Shown here piece by piece: positions 1 to 8,738 of a DNA stretch of 64,000 nt. Numbering within the stretch: the first letter of the stretch is position 1; each line of letters starts with the position of its first letter. Under the pieces are notes generated by a model. It had not been told where the DNA came from. It saw only the letters and a list, made by a program, of their open reading frames with translations, and did no database searches. This stretch comes from Novibacillus thermophilus. GTDB taxonomy: Bacteria > Bacillota > Bacilli > Thermoactinomycetales > Novibacillaceae. A program made the translations under genes and the position numbers. The stretch spans positions 1,426,001-1,490,000 of the forward strand of contig NZ_CP019699.1 in the NCBI RefSeq assembly GCF_002005165.1, given 5' to 3'.

Positions 1-239
1 AGCAAGCAGAGGAAAAACTTCAAAAAGAAGTGGCTGAACGCCAAAAAAAACGCGGTCAGTTGAAAGTTCAGTATGAACAAATCGAACAACTGCAGGAAGG
101 GAGCGAAATCGTACACAGCCACGTCGAAAGCGACGTGACGGTTGAGATCGGAGATCGGTGGGAAGACCTGATGAAAAAGCCAGAGATCGTTTTAAAGGAC
201 GGTGTGGTGTACGAAATTCGCGGAGGGAAAGGGACGTGA
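1..239 (+). CDS. ylqD: YlqD family protein, 3' part (5' end outside window)
   Basis: The reading frame is open from the first bases of the window and stops with TGA at 237-239, so the N-terminus is missing. What remains is about 78 residues: a charged, coiled-coil-like start followed by a small beta-rich tail (VTVEIGDRWED near the middle). YlqD is a Bacillales protein of unknown function that sits directly before rimM in the ffh-rpsP-ylqC-ylqD-rimM-trmD-rplS cluster, and that gene order is what identifies it here. An internal GTG at 30 is not needed as a start because the frame continues upstream. The stop overlaps the rimM GTG start (GTGA), which points to translational coupling. Confidence 0.75.
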   Translation, partial: QAEEKLQKEVAERQKKRGQLKVQYEQIEQLQEGSEIVHSHVESDVTVEIGDRWEDLMKKPEIVLKDGVVYEIRGGKGT

Positions 240-760
240 CAACACCGGAGTCGTTCGTCGTCGGCAATATCGTGAAACCGCAAGGGTTGCACGGAGAAGT
301 GCGGGTGAAAATCAGGACCGATTTTCCAGAAATGCGGTTCTCACCTGGCAGCTCGTTGACGCTTGTCCACTCCCGCGCGGAACTTCCATCCAGCGTAACC
401 GTTGCCCACAGTCGCCGGCACAGAGGAGTCTACATTGTAAAATTTCGCGAATTTGATTCTATTGATGAAGTGGAGAAACTGCGGGGAGCTGAGATCAGAA
501 TTCCTAAAGACGCTCTACACGAACTGGGAGAACATGAATACTATTTTCACGAGATTATTGGATGTGATGTGTTTACGACAGACGGAGCACACGTCGGGAC
601 GGTCAAAGAGATATTGCAACCTGGTGCCAACGACGTATGGGTCGTGAAGCGGCAGGGCAGTCAGAAAGATCTGTACCTCCCGTACATCGCCGATGTGGTC
701 AAACAAGTGTTTCCCGAACAGAAGCGCATCGTAATCGAGTGGATGGAAGGGTTGGAGTGA
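236..760 (+). CDS. rimM: Ribosome maturation factor RimM
   Basis: RimM binds ribosomal protein S19 and helps mature the head domain of the 30S subunit in the cytoplasm. The product is 174 aa, the usual length. The N-terminal barrel starts with VGNIVKPQGLHGEVRV, and the C-terminal PRC-barrel contains the YYFHEIIGCDV and DVWVVK stretches (about residues 100-140) typical of the family. I chose the GTG at 236 because it matches the family N-terminus and is preceded by a purine-rich site (GGAGGGAAAGG); longer frames from 158 add residues without similarity. It overlaps the ylqD stop and lies 6 bp before trmD, so the run is clearly one operon. Confidence 0.93.
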   Translation: MTTPESFVVGNIVKPQGLHGEVRVKIRTDFPEMRFSPGSSLTLVHSRAELPSSVTVAHSRRHRGVYIVKFREFDSIDEVEKLRGAEIRIPKDALHELGEHEYYFHEIIGCDVFTTDGAHVGTVKEILQPGANDVWVVKRQGSQKDLYLPYIADVVKQVFPEQKRIVIEWMEGLE

Positions 761-766
761 CGGCGC

Positions 767-1513
767 ATGCATATCGATATTTTGACACTCTTTCCTGAAA
801 TGTTTCATCACGTCCTCCGTACGAGCGTTCTCGGCAGAGCCATTGATCGAGGCCTGTTAAAGGTAAACACTGTCAATTTTCGCGACTTCAGTGAAGACAA
901 GCACCGGACCGTTGACGAACCTCCGTATGGCGGAGGTGGGGGAATGGTCATCAAGCCGGAACCTGTCTTCAACGCGGTGGAACACGTACTGGCGCTGAAG
1001 GAGAGGCCAGAATCCGAGACCCGCATCGTCCTCATGACGCCTCAAGGTGAGCTGTTCAATCAAGAGAAGGCGAAAGAACTGGCACAAGTCGATCATTTAA
1101 TCCTCATATGCGGGCATTACGAAGGATTTGATGAACGCATCCGGCAATACTTGGTGACGGACGAGCTTTCCATTGGGAATTACGTTCTAACGGGCGGGGA
1201 ACTTCCGGCAATGGTCGTCGTGGATGGCGTCGCCCGGTTACTGCCGGGTGTACTGGGAAACGAACAGTCAGCCCAGGACGATTCGTTTGCCGACGGTCTC
1301 TTGGAGTATCCCCAATATACGAGACCTGCAGAATTTCGAGGCTGGCGGGTACCGGACATCCTCCTCTCCGGCAATCACGCGGAGATCGAAAAATGGCGGA
1401 GGCTTGAGTCCATTAAGCGCACGTGGGAACGACGTCCGGAATTGCTGGACCAAGCGGACTTGAGCGAAGCAGAGATTCAGTTTTTGAGGCAACTTTCTCG
1501 CGGTGAGGGCTAA
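767..1513 (+). CDS. trmD: tRNA (guanine(37)-N1)-methyltransferase TrmD
   Basis: TrmD transfers a methyl group from S-adenosylmethionine to N1 of G37 in tRNAs that read CNN and some other codons, preventing +1 frameshifting. The 248-aa protein shows the SPOUT trefoil-knot signature: [10 protein letters not shown] (about 116-125), [15 protein letters not shown] (135-149) and a C-terminal helical domain. The glycine-rich [10 protein letters not shown] loop (52-61) is also typical. It starts at ATG 767, 6 bp after the rimM stop. The family's SIGDY is SIGNY here, a minor variation. Its place between rimM and rplS is universal in Firmicutes. Confidence 0.97.
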   Translation: MHIDILTLFPEMFHHVLRTSVLGRAIDRGLLKVNTVNFRDFSEDKHRTVDEPPYGGGGGMVIKPEPVFNAVEHVLALKERPESETRIVLMTPQGELFNQEKAKELAQVDHLILICGHYEGFDERIRQYLVTDELSIGNYVLTGGELPAMVVVDGVARLLPGVLGNEQSAQDDSFADGLLEYPQYTRPAEFRGWRVPDILLSGNHAEIEKWRRLESIKRTWERRPELLDQADLSEAEIQFLRQLSRGEG

Positions 1514-1520
1514 GTTTCGT

Positions 1521-1549
1521 TTGTCTTTCCAAAACCCGTGTGGTAGAAT
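1521..1549 (+). promoter_or_regulatory. Sigma-A-type promoter before rplS
   Basis: TTGTCT at 1521-1526 and TAGAAT at 1544-1549 are separated by 17 bp, close to the vegetative consensus. It lies just downstream of the trmD stop, so rplS can be transcribed independently of the upstream operon. Confidence 0.6.
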
Positions 1550-1554
1550 ATCTG

Positions 1555-1623
1555 TTGTTGAATACAGCGGTCCGCTGTCGGGAAGGAACCGGCAAGAACG
1601 CTCGTGTGGAAGGAGGAACACTG
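1555..1623 (+). promoter_or_regulatory. Possible ribosomal protein L19 leader
   Basis: About 70 nt of transcribed leader separate the promoter from rplS. It contains the inverted repeat ACAGCG/CGCTGT at 1563-1577 and ends in the GGAGGA ribosome binding site. Firmicutes rplS genes often carry an autoregulatory leader (Rfam L19_leader). I infer membership from position and the hairpin only; no covariance search was possible. Confidence 0.35.
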
Positions 1624-1971
1624 ATGAACGAGACGGTACGCCAAGTGGGTGAAAAGCAACTTCGCCAAGACATTCCGGACTTCCGCCCTGGGGACACCCT
1701 GAGAGTTCACGTGAAAGTCGTAGAAGGACAGCGTGAACGGATCCAGGTGTTCGAAGGCGTCGTCATCAAACGGCGGGGCGGAGGAATCAGTGAAACGTTC
1801 ACCGTCCGTAAAGTGTCTTACGGGGTCGGAGTCGAGCGAACATTTCCGCTTCATTCTCCGAAGATTGACAAGATCGAAGTAGTCCGTCGAGGCAAGGTGC
1901 GTCGGGCAAAGCTTTATTACTTGCGTAAACTGCGCGGTAAAGCGGCACGGATTAAAGAAGCGCGACGATGA
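1624..1971 (+). CDS. rplS: 50S ribosomal protein L19
   Basis: L19 lies at the 30S-50S interface of the ribosome. The 115-aa product shows the family pattern: [17 protein letters not shown] near residues 18-34, [20 protein letters not shown], then [15 protein letters not shown] and a basic C-terminus ([10 protein letters not shown]). The ATG at 1624 is preceded by GGAGGAACACTG; the open frame extends upstream to 1540 but those extra codons are leader sequence. The gene has its own promoter and leader (1521-1623) and is followed by a 73-bp gap before lepB. Confidence 0.97.
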   Translation: MNETVRQVGEKQLRQDIPDFRPGDTLRVHVKVVEGQRERIQVFEGVVIKRRGGGISETFTVRKVSYGVGVERTFPLHSPKIDKIEVVRRGKVRRAKLYYLRKLRGKAARIKEARR

Positions 1972-2044
1972 GGACAGGAAGGGGGCTTGGCAACAAGTCC
2001 CTTTTGCATATTATCACATGTTAAATCGGAAGCGAGGAGAACTG

Positions 2045-2635
2045 ATGAGCGAAAGTGTCTCCCGTTCATCAAATCGTGTCAAATCGAGTTGGAAAGAATT
2101 TTGGGAATGGACGAAAGCCCTCTTAATCGCCATCGCACTGGCAGTGATCATTCGGACCTTCTTATTCGCGCCTTTTTTGGTGGACGGACAGTCCATGGTT
2201 CCCAACTTGGCGGACAACGAGCGCCTCATTGTCAATAAACTCATTTACTTTATAAGGGAACCCGAACGAGGAGAAATTCTCGTTTTCCACGCAACGGCTG
2301 AGAAAGATTACATAAAGCGGGTGATCGGTTTACCAGGTGAAACCGTCGAAATGGTAGATGACAAACTGTACATCAACGGTGAAGAACAGCACGAGTCGTA
2401 TTTGCAAGGGGTGAAAGAGGAATACCGCGAGAACGGTTTGAACTACACGGCCGATTTTGGACCGGTAAAGGTTCCAGAAGGACACGTGTTCGTCATGGGA
2501 GACAATCGGCCGAACAGCGAGGACAGCCGCGAAATAGGCCCTGTTCCATTTGAAGCGATTGTCGGTCGGGCAGAGCTCGTGTTTTGGCCGCTGTCGGAAG
2601 TGCACATGCTGCACTGGGGAGGGGAAGGTACGTGA
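2045..2635 (+). CDS. lepB: Signal peptidase I
   Basis: Type I signal peptidase removes signal peptides from exported proteins at the outer face of the membrane. The 196-aa product has one N-terminal membrane helix (about residues 22-42, ALLIAIALAVIIRTFLFAPF). The catalytic serine is in GQSMVP (Ser50), the catalytic lysine in YIKRVIGLPGE (Lys91), and box E GDNRPNSEDSRE lies near 155-166. This is the short Bacillus SipS/SipT form. The ATG at 2045 has a GCGAGGAG site; the frame is open from 2018 but without similarity. Its stop overlaps the ylqF GTG start. Confidence 0.95.
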   Translation: MSESVSRSSNRVKSSWKEFWEWTKALLIAIALAVIIRTFLFAPFLVDGQSMVPNLADNERLIVNKLIYFIREPERGEILVFHATAEKDYIKRVIGLPGETVEMVDDKLYINGEEQHESYLQGVKEEYRENGLNYTADFGPVKVPEGHVFVMGDNRPNSEDSREIGPVPFEAIVGRAELVFWPLSEVHMLHWGGEGT

Positions 2636-3498
2636 GCATCCAGTGGTTTCCCGGTCATATGGCCAAAGCGCGACGGCAGGTAGAAGAAAGGTTAAAACAA
2701 GTGGACGTGGTGATGGAACTTCTGGATGCGAGACTTCCCCTGTCCAGCCGCAATCCGATGATGCAAGAGATTCTGTCGGGGAAACCGCGTCTCGTCTTGT
2801 TGAATAAATATGACCTCGCTGATGCGAACGCCAACCGGTTGTGGCTGGAGTACTTTGAAACACGAGGGGTCCAGGCCGTCCTGATCGATGCCCGCACGGG
2901 GAAAGGCGTCCAGCAGCTTCCCCGCCTTGCGGCAGAGCTCATTGGCGACAGGCAAAAGCACTTGCAGAACAAGGGGATACAAAAAAAGACAGTGCGCTCG
3001 ATGGTGGTCGGCATCCCAAACGTCGGGAAATCTTCGTTGATTAACCGCTTGGCCGGCAGGAGCGCGGCGAAGACAGGAGACCGTCCAGGAGTGACAAAAG
3101 CACAGCAGTGGATTAAAGTCGGTCGAAAGATGCAGTTGTTGGATACGCCCGGCATTTTGTGGCCGAAGTTTGACGACCCTGTGATCGGACAGCGTCTAGC
3201 TGCAAGCGGTGCCATCAAGGCAGACATCTTTCCAGTGGAGGAAGTGGCGCTGTTCGCTGTGAGCTACTTGCGTGAGCGCTATCCTAATGAGCTAAAGGAG
3301 CGGTACCAACTGGATGTGCTTTCCGAAGACAGTGTGCATGTGCTCGAGGAGATTGGAAAAAGACGAGGCTGCGTCGCAAGTGGTGGTGTCGTCGATTGGG
3401 AAAGGGCGGCAGACGCCCTCTTGCGCGATTTACAGAGTGGCAAACTCGGCAGAGTTACGCTGGAATTTCCCGAAGATTGGACCGAAAGGGCTAAATGA
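2632..3498 (+). CDS. ylqF: Ribosome biogenesis GTPase RbgA (YlqF)
   Basis: RbgA is an essential GTPase in Bacillus that drives a late step of 50S subunit assembly. The 288-aa protein begins with the family signature WFPGHMAKARR. It shows the circularly permuted GTPase order: G4 NKYDLAD (about 61-67) precedes G1 GIPNVGKSSL (about 127-136), then a G2 region with DRPGVTK, and G3 DTPG. The C-terminal ANTAR-like helical region follows. I chose GTG 2632, which overlaps the lepB stop and is preceded by GGGGAGGGGAAGG; an upstream GTG-type extension to 2584 lies inside lepB. The stop overlaps the rnhB ATG (ATGA). Confidence 0.95.
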   Translation: MSIQWFPGHMAKARRQVEERLKQVDVVMELLDARLPLSSRNPMMQEILSGKPRLVLLNKYDLADANANRLWLEYFETRGVQAVLIDARTGKGVQQLPRLAAELIGDRQKHLQNKGIQKKTVRSMVVGIPNVGKSSLINRLAGRSAAKTGDRPGVTKAQQWIKVGRKMQLLDTPGILWPKFDDPVIGQRLAASGAIKADIFPVEEVALFAVSYLRERYPNELKERYQLDVLSEDSVHVLEEIGKRRGCVASGGVVDWERAADALLRDLQSGKLGRVTLEFPEDWTERAK

Positions 3499-4280
3499 AA
3501 CAGGCAAAGATGACGATTCAAGAAATAAAGCGCAAATTGGGAGAAGCTGACGTTTCAGAGGAGTGGGTGCTCCAATTGGAATCGGACGAGCGCAAGGGCG
3601 TTCAAAGACTGCTTGCCCGATGGAAGCGGCAGCGAGAGCGTGAACGTCTGTTGAGACAAAAGTGGCAGGAAATGTCGCGCTTTGAACGCTTTTACCGGGA
3701 GCAGGGACTTGAGCCGATTGCCGGTGTGGATGAGGTGGGAAGAGGCCCTCTCGCTGGCCCCGTCGTGGCAGCCGCCGTCATTTTGCCGCATGACTGTTAC
3801 ATACGCGGGTTGAACGATTCAAAGAAACTAAGTCCTCCTGAAAGAGAACGCTTATTTGCCGAGATTGACCGGATGGCGGTTGCATGGGCCACTTCTGCTG
3901 TGCCGGCACACCGTATCGACGAGATCAACATCTACCGTGCATCTCTGGAAGCGATGTCGCTGGCAGTCCGACAACTGACCCCTCAGCCGCACGTGTTGCT
4001 AAACGATGCCGTTGTGCTCCCTAACCTCGAAGTGGTGCAAGAGAAGATCGTTGACGGAGACGAAAAAAGTATCTCTGTCGCAGCGGCGTCGATTGTGGCG
4101 AAAGTAACGCGGGATCGGTTGATGAAAAGACTGGGGGAGCTGTATCCTCAGTACGGGTTTGAACGGAACATGGGGTACGCGACGGCAGAACATCTTGAAG
4201 CCCTCAAGCGCTACGGTCCGACAGCCGAACACCGCCGTTCGTTTGCGCCTGTGCGCGATTGTGTCGCAAGAGCGACATAG
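3495..4280 (+). CDS. rnhB: Ribonuclease HII
   Basis: RNase HII cuts the RNA strand of RNA-DNA hybrids, including single misincorporated ribonucleotides. The 261-aa protein has a roughly 70-residue N-terminal helical extension, as in Bacillus RnhB. The catalytic domain contains GVDEVGRGPLAGPV (acidic pair at about 79-80), LNDSKKLSPPER, the NDAVVLP stretch and SISVAAASIVAKVTRDR. The start overlaps the ylqF stop by 4 bp. It is followed closely by ylqG on the same strand. Confidence 0.95.
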   Translation: MKQAKMTIQEIKRKLGEADVSEEWVLQLESDERKGVQRLLARWKRQRERERLLRQKWQEMSRFERFYREQGLEPIAGVDEVGRGPLAGPVVAAAVILPHDCYIRGLNDSKKLSPPERERLFAEIDRMAVAWATSAVPAHRIDEINIYRASLEAMSLAVRQLTPQPHVLLNDAVVLPNLEVVQEKIVDGDEKSISVAAASIVAKVTRDRLMKRLGELYPQYGFERNMGYATAEHLEALKRYGPTAEHRRSFAPVRDCVARAT

Positions 4281-4310
4281 CGCGTACTGTCTGGGAGAGG
4301 GAGTGTAAAG

Positions 4311-5893
4311 GTGTTTGCACAACTGGTACAGGCTTTTTTACGTGTGGGCGAGGGGCGGTTTTCCGAACACCCCCTCACATACACCCCAGGGCAAATCGTG
4401 ATCGGGGAAGTTGTCAGGACGTTGAGCGACCGGGAAGTCGTCGTCAAGATACATAACCAGACGTTTCGCGCTGTGACGGAAGTTCCGCTCAAAGCGCAGA
4501 CACACCACTGGTTTCAAGTTCAGTCCGATCCTGACCACCTGGTCTTAAAAGTGGTGACGGACCGAAACACGGCGAAGCCAATCGTGCCGCCGACGGTTCC
4601 CGCGCTGTTAAAAAGCTGGGGGCTTACAGTCACCAGGCAACGCGTAGAAGCGGCCAATTTCCTTATCCGGCATGATCTCCCGCTCACGCGGCAATCCCTT
4701 GAGCAGCTGGCAACTGTTTGGCTGCGACTCGGACAGTCGGCGGAAACAGAGCGAGCCGTTTTGTTGTCCCTTGCCAAGCGGCTCCCGCTCAATGTGCCCA
4801 TCGTTTCAGCCATCCACCAGTTTACGTCAGGTCCGCCGTTGTCGTCCCAGCTATCCAAGTTGAAGCAACGGCTACAACAGTGGGTCGAGACGGGAAGTAC
4901 CCTTGAATCTAGTACGAAAGCCGAGGTCGCATCGGCTTTAAAACAGATAGAAGCGGTGATCAGATTCAACACACACCGTTCGGCGCAAGGGTCGGCCAAT
5001 TCGACAGCGACGGCTCTCCCTCAAGGTGGAACGCACAGCGTCGTGACAGCGCCTCACACCTACGCACCCGACGGGGAGACTGCCAAAACTACGTACGGGT
5101 TGAGACCCGGTCAAGCCTCTCCAGATGCGCTCCACGTCCCCCGTTCTGCGCCTTCTCATCCTACCGCACAAGGGCGCACCTCAACTGGTGGCATTCCGGA
5201 CTGGCCAAGCGAATCGGCTGCAGGGAGTCAAAGCGACCCCCTCGTGACCGTTCCATTCATACAAAAGTGGTTCAAAACGATCGGCGTGGACCGGGAGTGG
5301 AACGTCTTCCGCCTGATTCGCAGCGTGCCAGATCGACCATCGCACAGCGCACTGGCTGGAGAAACAAGCGTATCCAGTCTGAAAGAAAGTTTGATGCGTT
5401 TACTGCAACTTCCCATTCCCCCCACGCGCGGAAGGTGGCCGAAAACGCCGTCCAGTACATCACGGGGCAGCAACTGTTACTCAGCACGCCTCACGACGCA
5501 AACTGGCAGTACGTGCTCCTGCATCTTCCGCTTTATGCTGCCGAAGGTCGCGATGCTTCTGTTCACGTGTGGACTCGTCGCACGTCAAAGGGGAAATTGG
5601 ATCAAGATAACTGCCGGGTGATGTTGCAACTGGAGTTGGAGCGATTGGGTCCAAGCTGTTTGATTGTCCACATTGTCGACCGTGTCGTGCACGTCGAGTG
5701 GTATTCGGACGACATTCGTTTGGAGGAGCAGATGCGTCCCTTCGAGTCGGATCTGCGCGAACGACTGGCGGCGACCGGGTACCGGTTGTCCAATGTCACC
5801 GTTTATCCACTGTCTCAGCAGCGAGAAAAGGTGAACGCAGCGGTGCACCCCTTGACGCTAGCCGGAAAAAAAGGAGTCGACATTCGCATATGA
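4311..5893 (+). pseudogene. ylqG: YlqG-like protein, broken by one frameshift
   Basis: Two overlapping frames make one roughly 527-aa protein. The 5' frame (GTG 4311, GGGAGAGGG site) encodes an N-terminal domain (FAQLVQAFLRVGEGRFSEH), a helical middle and a low-complexity Ala/Thr/Pro/His linker (about 210-300). The 3' frame carries the C-terminal domain from HARKVAENAVQYITGQQLL to the stop at 5893. The frames join if one C is added to the six-C run at 5418-5423. YlqG sits between rnhB and ylqH in Bacillus; its C-terminal part resembles the hook-length-control FliK C-terminal domain, though its role is unknown. I infer a base missing from the sequence, because both parts look conserved and the stop overlaps the ylqH start. 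Confidence 0.75.
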
Positions 5894-6186
5894 ATCGGAA
5901 CCAACCGTCTTCTCTTCCGAAGGCCGTCGCTTTGCGTTATCTCCCCCATGAAGACAGGGCACCGCGAGTGACAGCAAAAGGATCGGGAAAAGTGGCCGAA
6001 GAAATCTTGGAATTGGCAAAGAAACACGGAATTCCCATCCAAAAGGACGCTACCCTCGTTTCGGTCCTGTCTCAACTGGAGTTGAATGAACACATACCGG
6101 AAGACCTGTACCAAGTGGTGGCGGAAATTCTCGCCTTCGTATACCGGATGGATCGCCAGGAGGGTTCAAAAGGTGGACACACGTAA
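5890..6186 (+). CDS. ylqH: YlqH, FlhB C-terminal-domain-like protein
   Basis: This 98-aa protein resembles only the cytoplasmic C-terminal domain of the flagellar/type III export switch protein FlhB. Matching stretches include AVALRYLPHEDRAPRVTAKGSG, then a helix ending KKHGIPIQKDATLVSVLSQLELNEHIPEDLYQVVAEILAFVYR. The NPTH autocleavage motif of real FlhB is absent, as in Bacillus YlqH. The function of these stand-alone domains is unknown. ATG 5890 overlaps the ylqG stop, and the neighbour with a FliK-like domain (ylqG) makes an interesting FliK/FlhB-like pair outside any flagellar operon. Confidence 0.85.
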   Translation: MNRNQPSSLPKAVALRYLPHEDRAPRVTAKGSGKVAEEILELAKKHGIPIQKDATLVSVLSQLELNEHIPEDLYQVVAEILAFVYRMDRQEGSKGGHT

Positions 6187-6532
6187 AATGACGGGGCAGC
6201 GAGGAGAGAAAATCGCGCAAGCGTTCCTTCGACAACAAGGATGGACAATCCTTGACGTGAACTGGCGATCACGTATCGGAGAGCTGGACATTGTGGCCAT
6301 CCCGCCGGACAAACCTTGTCTCGTCATTGTGGAAGTGCGTACAAAGCGAAGCCCCCGTTTCGGTACCGCTGCAGAGTCCGTCGACTACCGCAAACAGCAA
6401 AAAGTCCGGCGACTCGGCTTGCAGTACGCCCAGCGACATCGGCTGTTGGACATGCCGTTGCGGTTTGACGTCGTAACCGTTACCCTGTCTTCTGGCAAAC
6501 CGGATATTGTCCACATCCCCGGCGCTTTTTAA
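6173..6532 (+). CDS. UPF0102 (YraN) family putative endonuclease-like protein
   Basis: The 119-aa product belongs to the YraN/UPF0102 family, which has a restriction-endonuclease-like fold and an unproven function in DNA processing. Visible family features are GEKIAQAFLRQQGWTILDVNWR, the putative active-site GELDIVAI and FVEVRTKR-like VIVEVRTKRSPRFG, then a RFDVVTV strand. GTG 6173 has an AGGAGGG site and overlaps the ylqH end by 14 bp. In many Bacillales yifB/comM or sucCD follow; here the operon ends and comM lies 37 kb away. Confidence 0.88.
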   Translation: MDTRKMTGQRGEKIAQAFLRQQGWTILDVNWRSRIGELDIVAIPPDKPCLVIVEVRTKRSPRFGTAAESVDYRKQQKVRRLGLQYAQRHRLLDMPLRFDVVTVTLSSGKPDIVHIPGAF

Positions 6533-6547
6533 CGTGCACGCGCACTG

Positions 6548-7084
6548 TCAACGCTGTTCTCGAAACGCGTCGAGCAAATCGCTGTAAAGTTCGTCTCCCC
6601 CGACGTGAACGCGGAGCGTCACCGTTTTTTCGTCGCGGAGGTGAAGGTGGTACAACTGCTTGACGAGCAGTTGAAATACACGTTTGATGTCCTGTTTTAC
6701 AGGGCCCTTCACATCGACAAAAATACTGTACAGGTGGGATTGGTCGACTTTTTGGAAGGGGACCTCCATGGCGGCGAGAACGTCCTCCAGTCCTTTTAAG
6801 ATTGCGGACATCCAATGGGGAACTGGCTTGTCCTTCTCCATAAAGTGAACCGTCACACACATGATGGGCAGGCGGTCCAGCTCTCGTTCCGACAGCTGAA
6901 GATCCGTCGAAGGACGGGGGTGAAAGTAAAAAAACTCGATATGCATGCGGTGCCGTTCATCCGATTGTTCTCTGAAAGCGCGTCCCTCTGATGAGTCACC
7001 GTCACCCGGGTGAACCTTTTGCTCCGGGTCGTTCGGCAGTTCCTCGCGATGCGGCTCAATCAGTTGTTTGATTTTGGACAGCAA
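6548..7084 (-). CDS. Hypothetical protein
   Basis: I do not recognise this 178-aa protein. It is predicted soluble: a short N-terminal helix, a charged disordered segment (about 14-45, rich in E, D, P), then an alternating strand/helix domain with FFYFHPRPSTD, LDRLPIMCVTVHFMEKD, a helix ILKGLEDVLAAMEV and a strand LYSIFVDVKG. No signal peptide, membrane segment or cysteine motif is visible. The TTG at 7084 has a good GGAGGG site 6-7 bp upstream. It is convergent with the UPF0102 gene and 15 bp apart from it. It could be a host-specific regulator or stress protein; nothing supports a function. Confidence 0.6.
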   Translation of the reverse strand: MLSKIKQLIEPHREELPNDPEQKVHPGDGDSSEGRAFREQSDERHRMHIEFFYFHPRPSTDLQLSERELDRLPIMCVTVHFMEKDKPVPHWMSAILKGLEDVLAAMEVPFQKVDQSHLYSIFVDVKGPVKQDIKRVFQLLVKQLYHLHLRDEKTVTLRVHVGGDELYSDLLDAFREQR

Positions 7085-7454
7085 CCGTATCCCTCCAAAC
7101 GTGTAATACTAGCTCCATAAACCATAACGATTCTATCAAGGTTTTCGTTTTCTGTACAGACGTCCGTACCCGCGTTTGGACGTCAGCAAAGGGTGACAAC
7201 GATCCCTCGACATTCCTCTCCCGTGCGAACGAGACAGCAGGTGCTGATGTTGTAAACACGGTCGCACACGGTACGTTCCGCTAGATAGATCTCTATGCCG
7301 TCTATCCCACTGCAAAAGGAATAGACTCTTCCTGAAATGGCATAAAAATGTCACAAGGTGGTGCGGTTAAACCTTGCTTTTGTGCGAGCCTATTCATTAT
7401 CATTAAAGATGTTACCGTTGGAAAACTTCTCTGTCTTTTGCTTAAGGAGCGATT
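7085..7454. other. Divergent intergenic region, no gene seen
   Basis: About 370 bp between the divergently transcribed hypothetical gene and ytpB. It should hold the promoters of both. I see no convincing ORF, RNA gene or long repeat in it. The ytpB ribosome binding site AAGGAG lies at its right end. Confidence 0.4.
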
Positions 7455-8525
7455 ATGAGTGTGCGTCAGTTGAAACTGAGTCTTCCGTTTGCGTTGTTAT
7501 ATCAAACGTATCGCCATGTATTTCCCCTCGTGCACCAGGAGCTGAAGCACTGGCGCACCGAAGCGGAAAACATTCCGGACTCGGAATTGAGAAGACAAGC
7601 AATCGCCAGTATGACGACCAAACAATTTCACTGCGAAGGCGGCAGCATATATGCCGTCACTGGAACGAAGTACCGTCGACAACTAGTGAAGTTAATCGTC
7701 GCTTTTCAAACGATCAGCGACTATTTAGACAATTTGTGTGACCGCAGCACGTCTTTGGACCCACGAGACTTTCGCCAATTACATCAGTCGATGTTAGATG
7801 CGATCAATCCAGACGAATCCGTCAAAGATTACTATCAGTACCGGAAGGAAAAGGAGGATGGGGGATACTTAAGTCACCTGGTCCAAGCGTGTCAGGAGCA
7901 AATTCGTCAATTTCCCCACTACGACCTCGTATACCAAGAAATACGGCGATTCGTCTCCCTCTACTGCGATCTGCAGGTGTACAAACACGTCGACCCTCGG
8001 GAGCGAGAACTGCTGCTGAAACGATGGTGGCAGACGTACCGGCCAGACTACCCGGAACTTAGATGGTACGAGTTTTCCGCAGCCACAGGATCCACGCTTC
8101 TAGTGTTTATGTTGTTTAAAGTTGCATGCGAGACGGACCCGGACCGAGAGCGAGTGCAACAAATCGTTCAAGCTTATTTTCCCTGGGTGTGTGGACTACA
8201 TATACTGTTGGACTACTTGATCGACCAAGGCGAGGATGAGGTAGGAGGCGACCTGAACTTTTGTTCGTACTATAAAAGCACGTCCGACACGATTGCACGG
8301 CTGCAATACTTTCGCGAACAGGCGCGAAAGCACCTCCATTCTTTATCTGACCGTTCCTTTCACACCATGGTTGTAGAAGGCCTGTTAGGCCTGTACTTAT
8401 CAGATAAAAAGGTGCGCGAACAGCCCTTAGTATCGGCTGTGTCCCACGGAATCTTAAAGCGATCTCGCTGGTCGACTGTTTTGTTTTACCTTAACAGCCG
8501 GCTGTATCGTTTTGTCACAAACTAG
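7455..8525 (+). CDS. ytpB: Tetraprenyl-beta-curcumene synthase (YtpB, DUF2600)
   Basis: YtpB-type enzymes ionise and cyclise tetraprenyl diphosphate (C35) to tetraprenyl-beta-curcumene, the precursor of sesquarterpenes in Bacillus membranes and spores. The 356-aa length fits. An aspartate-rich metal-binding motif DYLDNLCD lies at about 89-96. A second acidic stretch LLDYLIDQGEDEVGGDLNF lies near 250, followed by the family C-terminus with GLLGLYLSDKKV. ATG 7455 is preceded by AAGGAG at a good distance. Unlike Bacillus subtilis, where ytpB is followed by ytpA (a phospholipase), it stands alone here. The large terpene synthase class lacks classic terpene-synthase motifs, so recognition rests on the whole-family pattern. 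Confidence 0.88.
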   Translation: MSVRQLKLSLPFALLYQTYRHVFPLVHQELKHWRTEAENIPDSELRRQAIASMTTKQFHCEGGSIYAVTGTKYRRQLVKLIVAFQTISDYLDNLCDRSTSLDPRDFRQLHQSMLDAINPDESVKDYYQYRKEKEDGGYLSHLVQACQEQIRQFPHYDLVYQEIRRFVSLYCDLQVYKHVDPRERELLLKRWWQTYRPDYPELRWYEFSAATGSTLLVFMLFKVACETDPDRERVQQIVQAYFPWVCGLHILLDYLIDQGEDEVGGDLNFCSYYKSTSDTIARLQYFREQARKHLHSLSDRSFHTMVVEGLLGLYLSDKKVREQPLVSAVSHGILKRSRWSTVLFYLNSRLYRFVTN

Positions 8526-8573
8526 TCCACATGATCAGTCACATAATTGCCTCGTATGAGAATATAAATAAAA

Positions 8574-8607
8574 AGAACCTAGAGAAGGTGGCGCTTCTCT
8601 AGGTTCT
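8574..8607 (-). terminator. Rho-independent terminator on the minus strand
   Basis: A perfect 14-bp stem (8574-8587 with 8594-8607) and a 6-nt loop. Read on the minus strand it is followed by a T-rich tract (TTTTTATTTAT). It ends the transcript of the 37-aa miniprotein gene at 8625-8738. Confidence 0.75.
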
Positions 8608-8610
8608 GTA

Positions 8611-8664
8611 GGGAAAAGCCTTCATCACTCGTCATGGCCAGGTGGGGGCTTTTTTCCCTTTTTT
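8611..8664 (+). terminator. Possible plus-strand terminator for ytpB
   Basis: GGGAAAAGCC at 8611-8620 pairs with GGCTTTTTTCCC at about 8648-8658 and is followed by more T residues. The loop is long (about 27 nt). It overlaps the 3' end of the minus-strand miniprotein gene, so transcripts from the two strands overlap tail to tail. Confidence 0.4.
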
Positions 8665-8738
8665 CGGCGCCCCATAAATTGGATGATGGAGTCTAGGAGG
8701 CGGATGACAGCGGCGAAGAGCAAGATCCAATCATCCAT
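8625..8738 (-). CDS. 37-aa membrane miniprotein, possible type I toxin
   Basis: This short gene has an excellent ribosome binding site (AAGGAGGTG at 8745-8753) six bases before the ATG and a strong terminator 18 bp after its stop. The product is 37 aa: an N-terminal hydrophobic helix (DDWILLFAAVIRLLDSIIQF) followed by a very basic, proline-rich tail (GRRKKGKKPPPGHDE). That layout is typical of small membrane-acting peptides such as type I toxins of Gram-positive bacteria, but I recognise no specific family. An overlapping plus-strand transcript could act as antisense RNA; this is inference. It could also be an ordinary small membrane protein. Confidence 0.6.
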   Translation of the reverse strand: MDDWILLFAAVIRLLDSIIQFMGRRKKGKKPPPGHDE

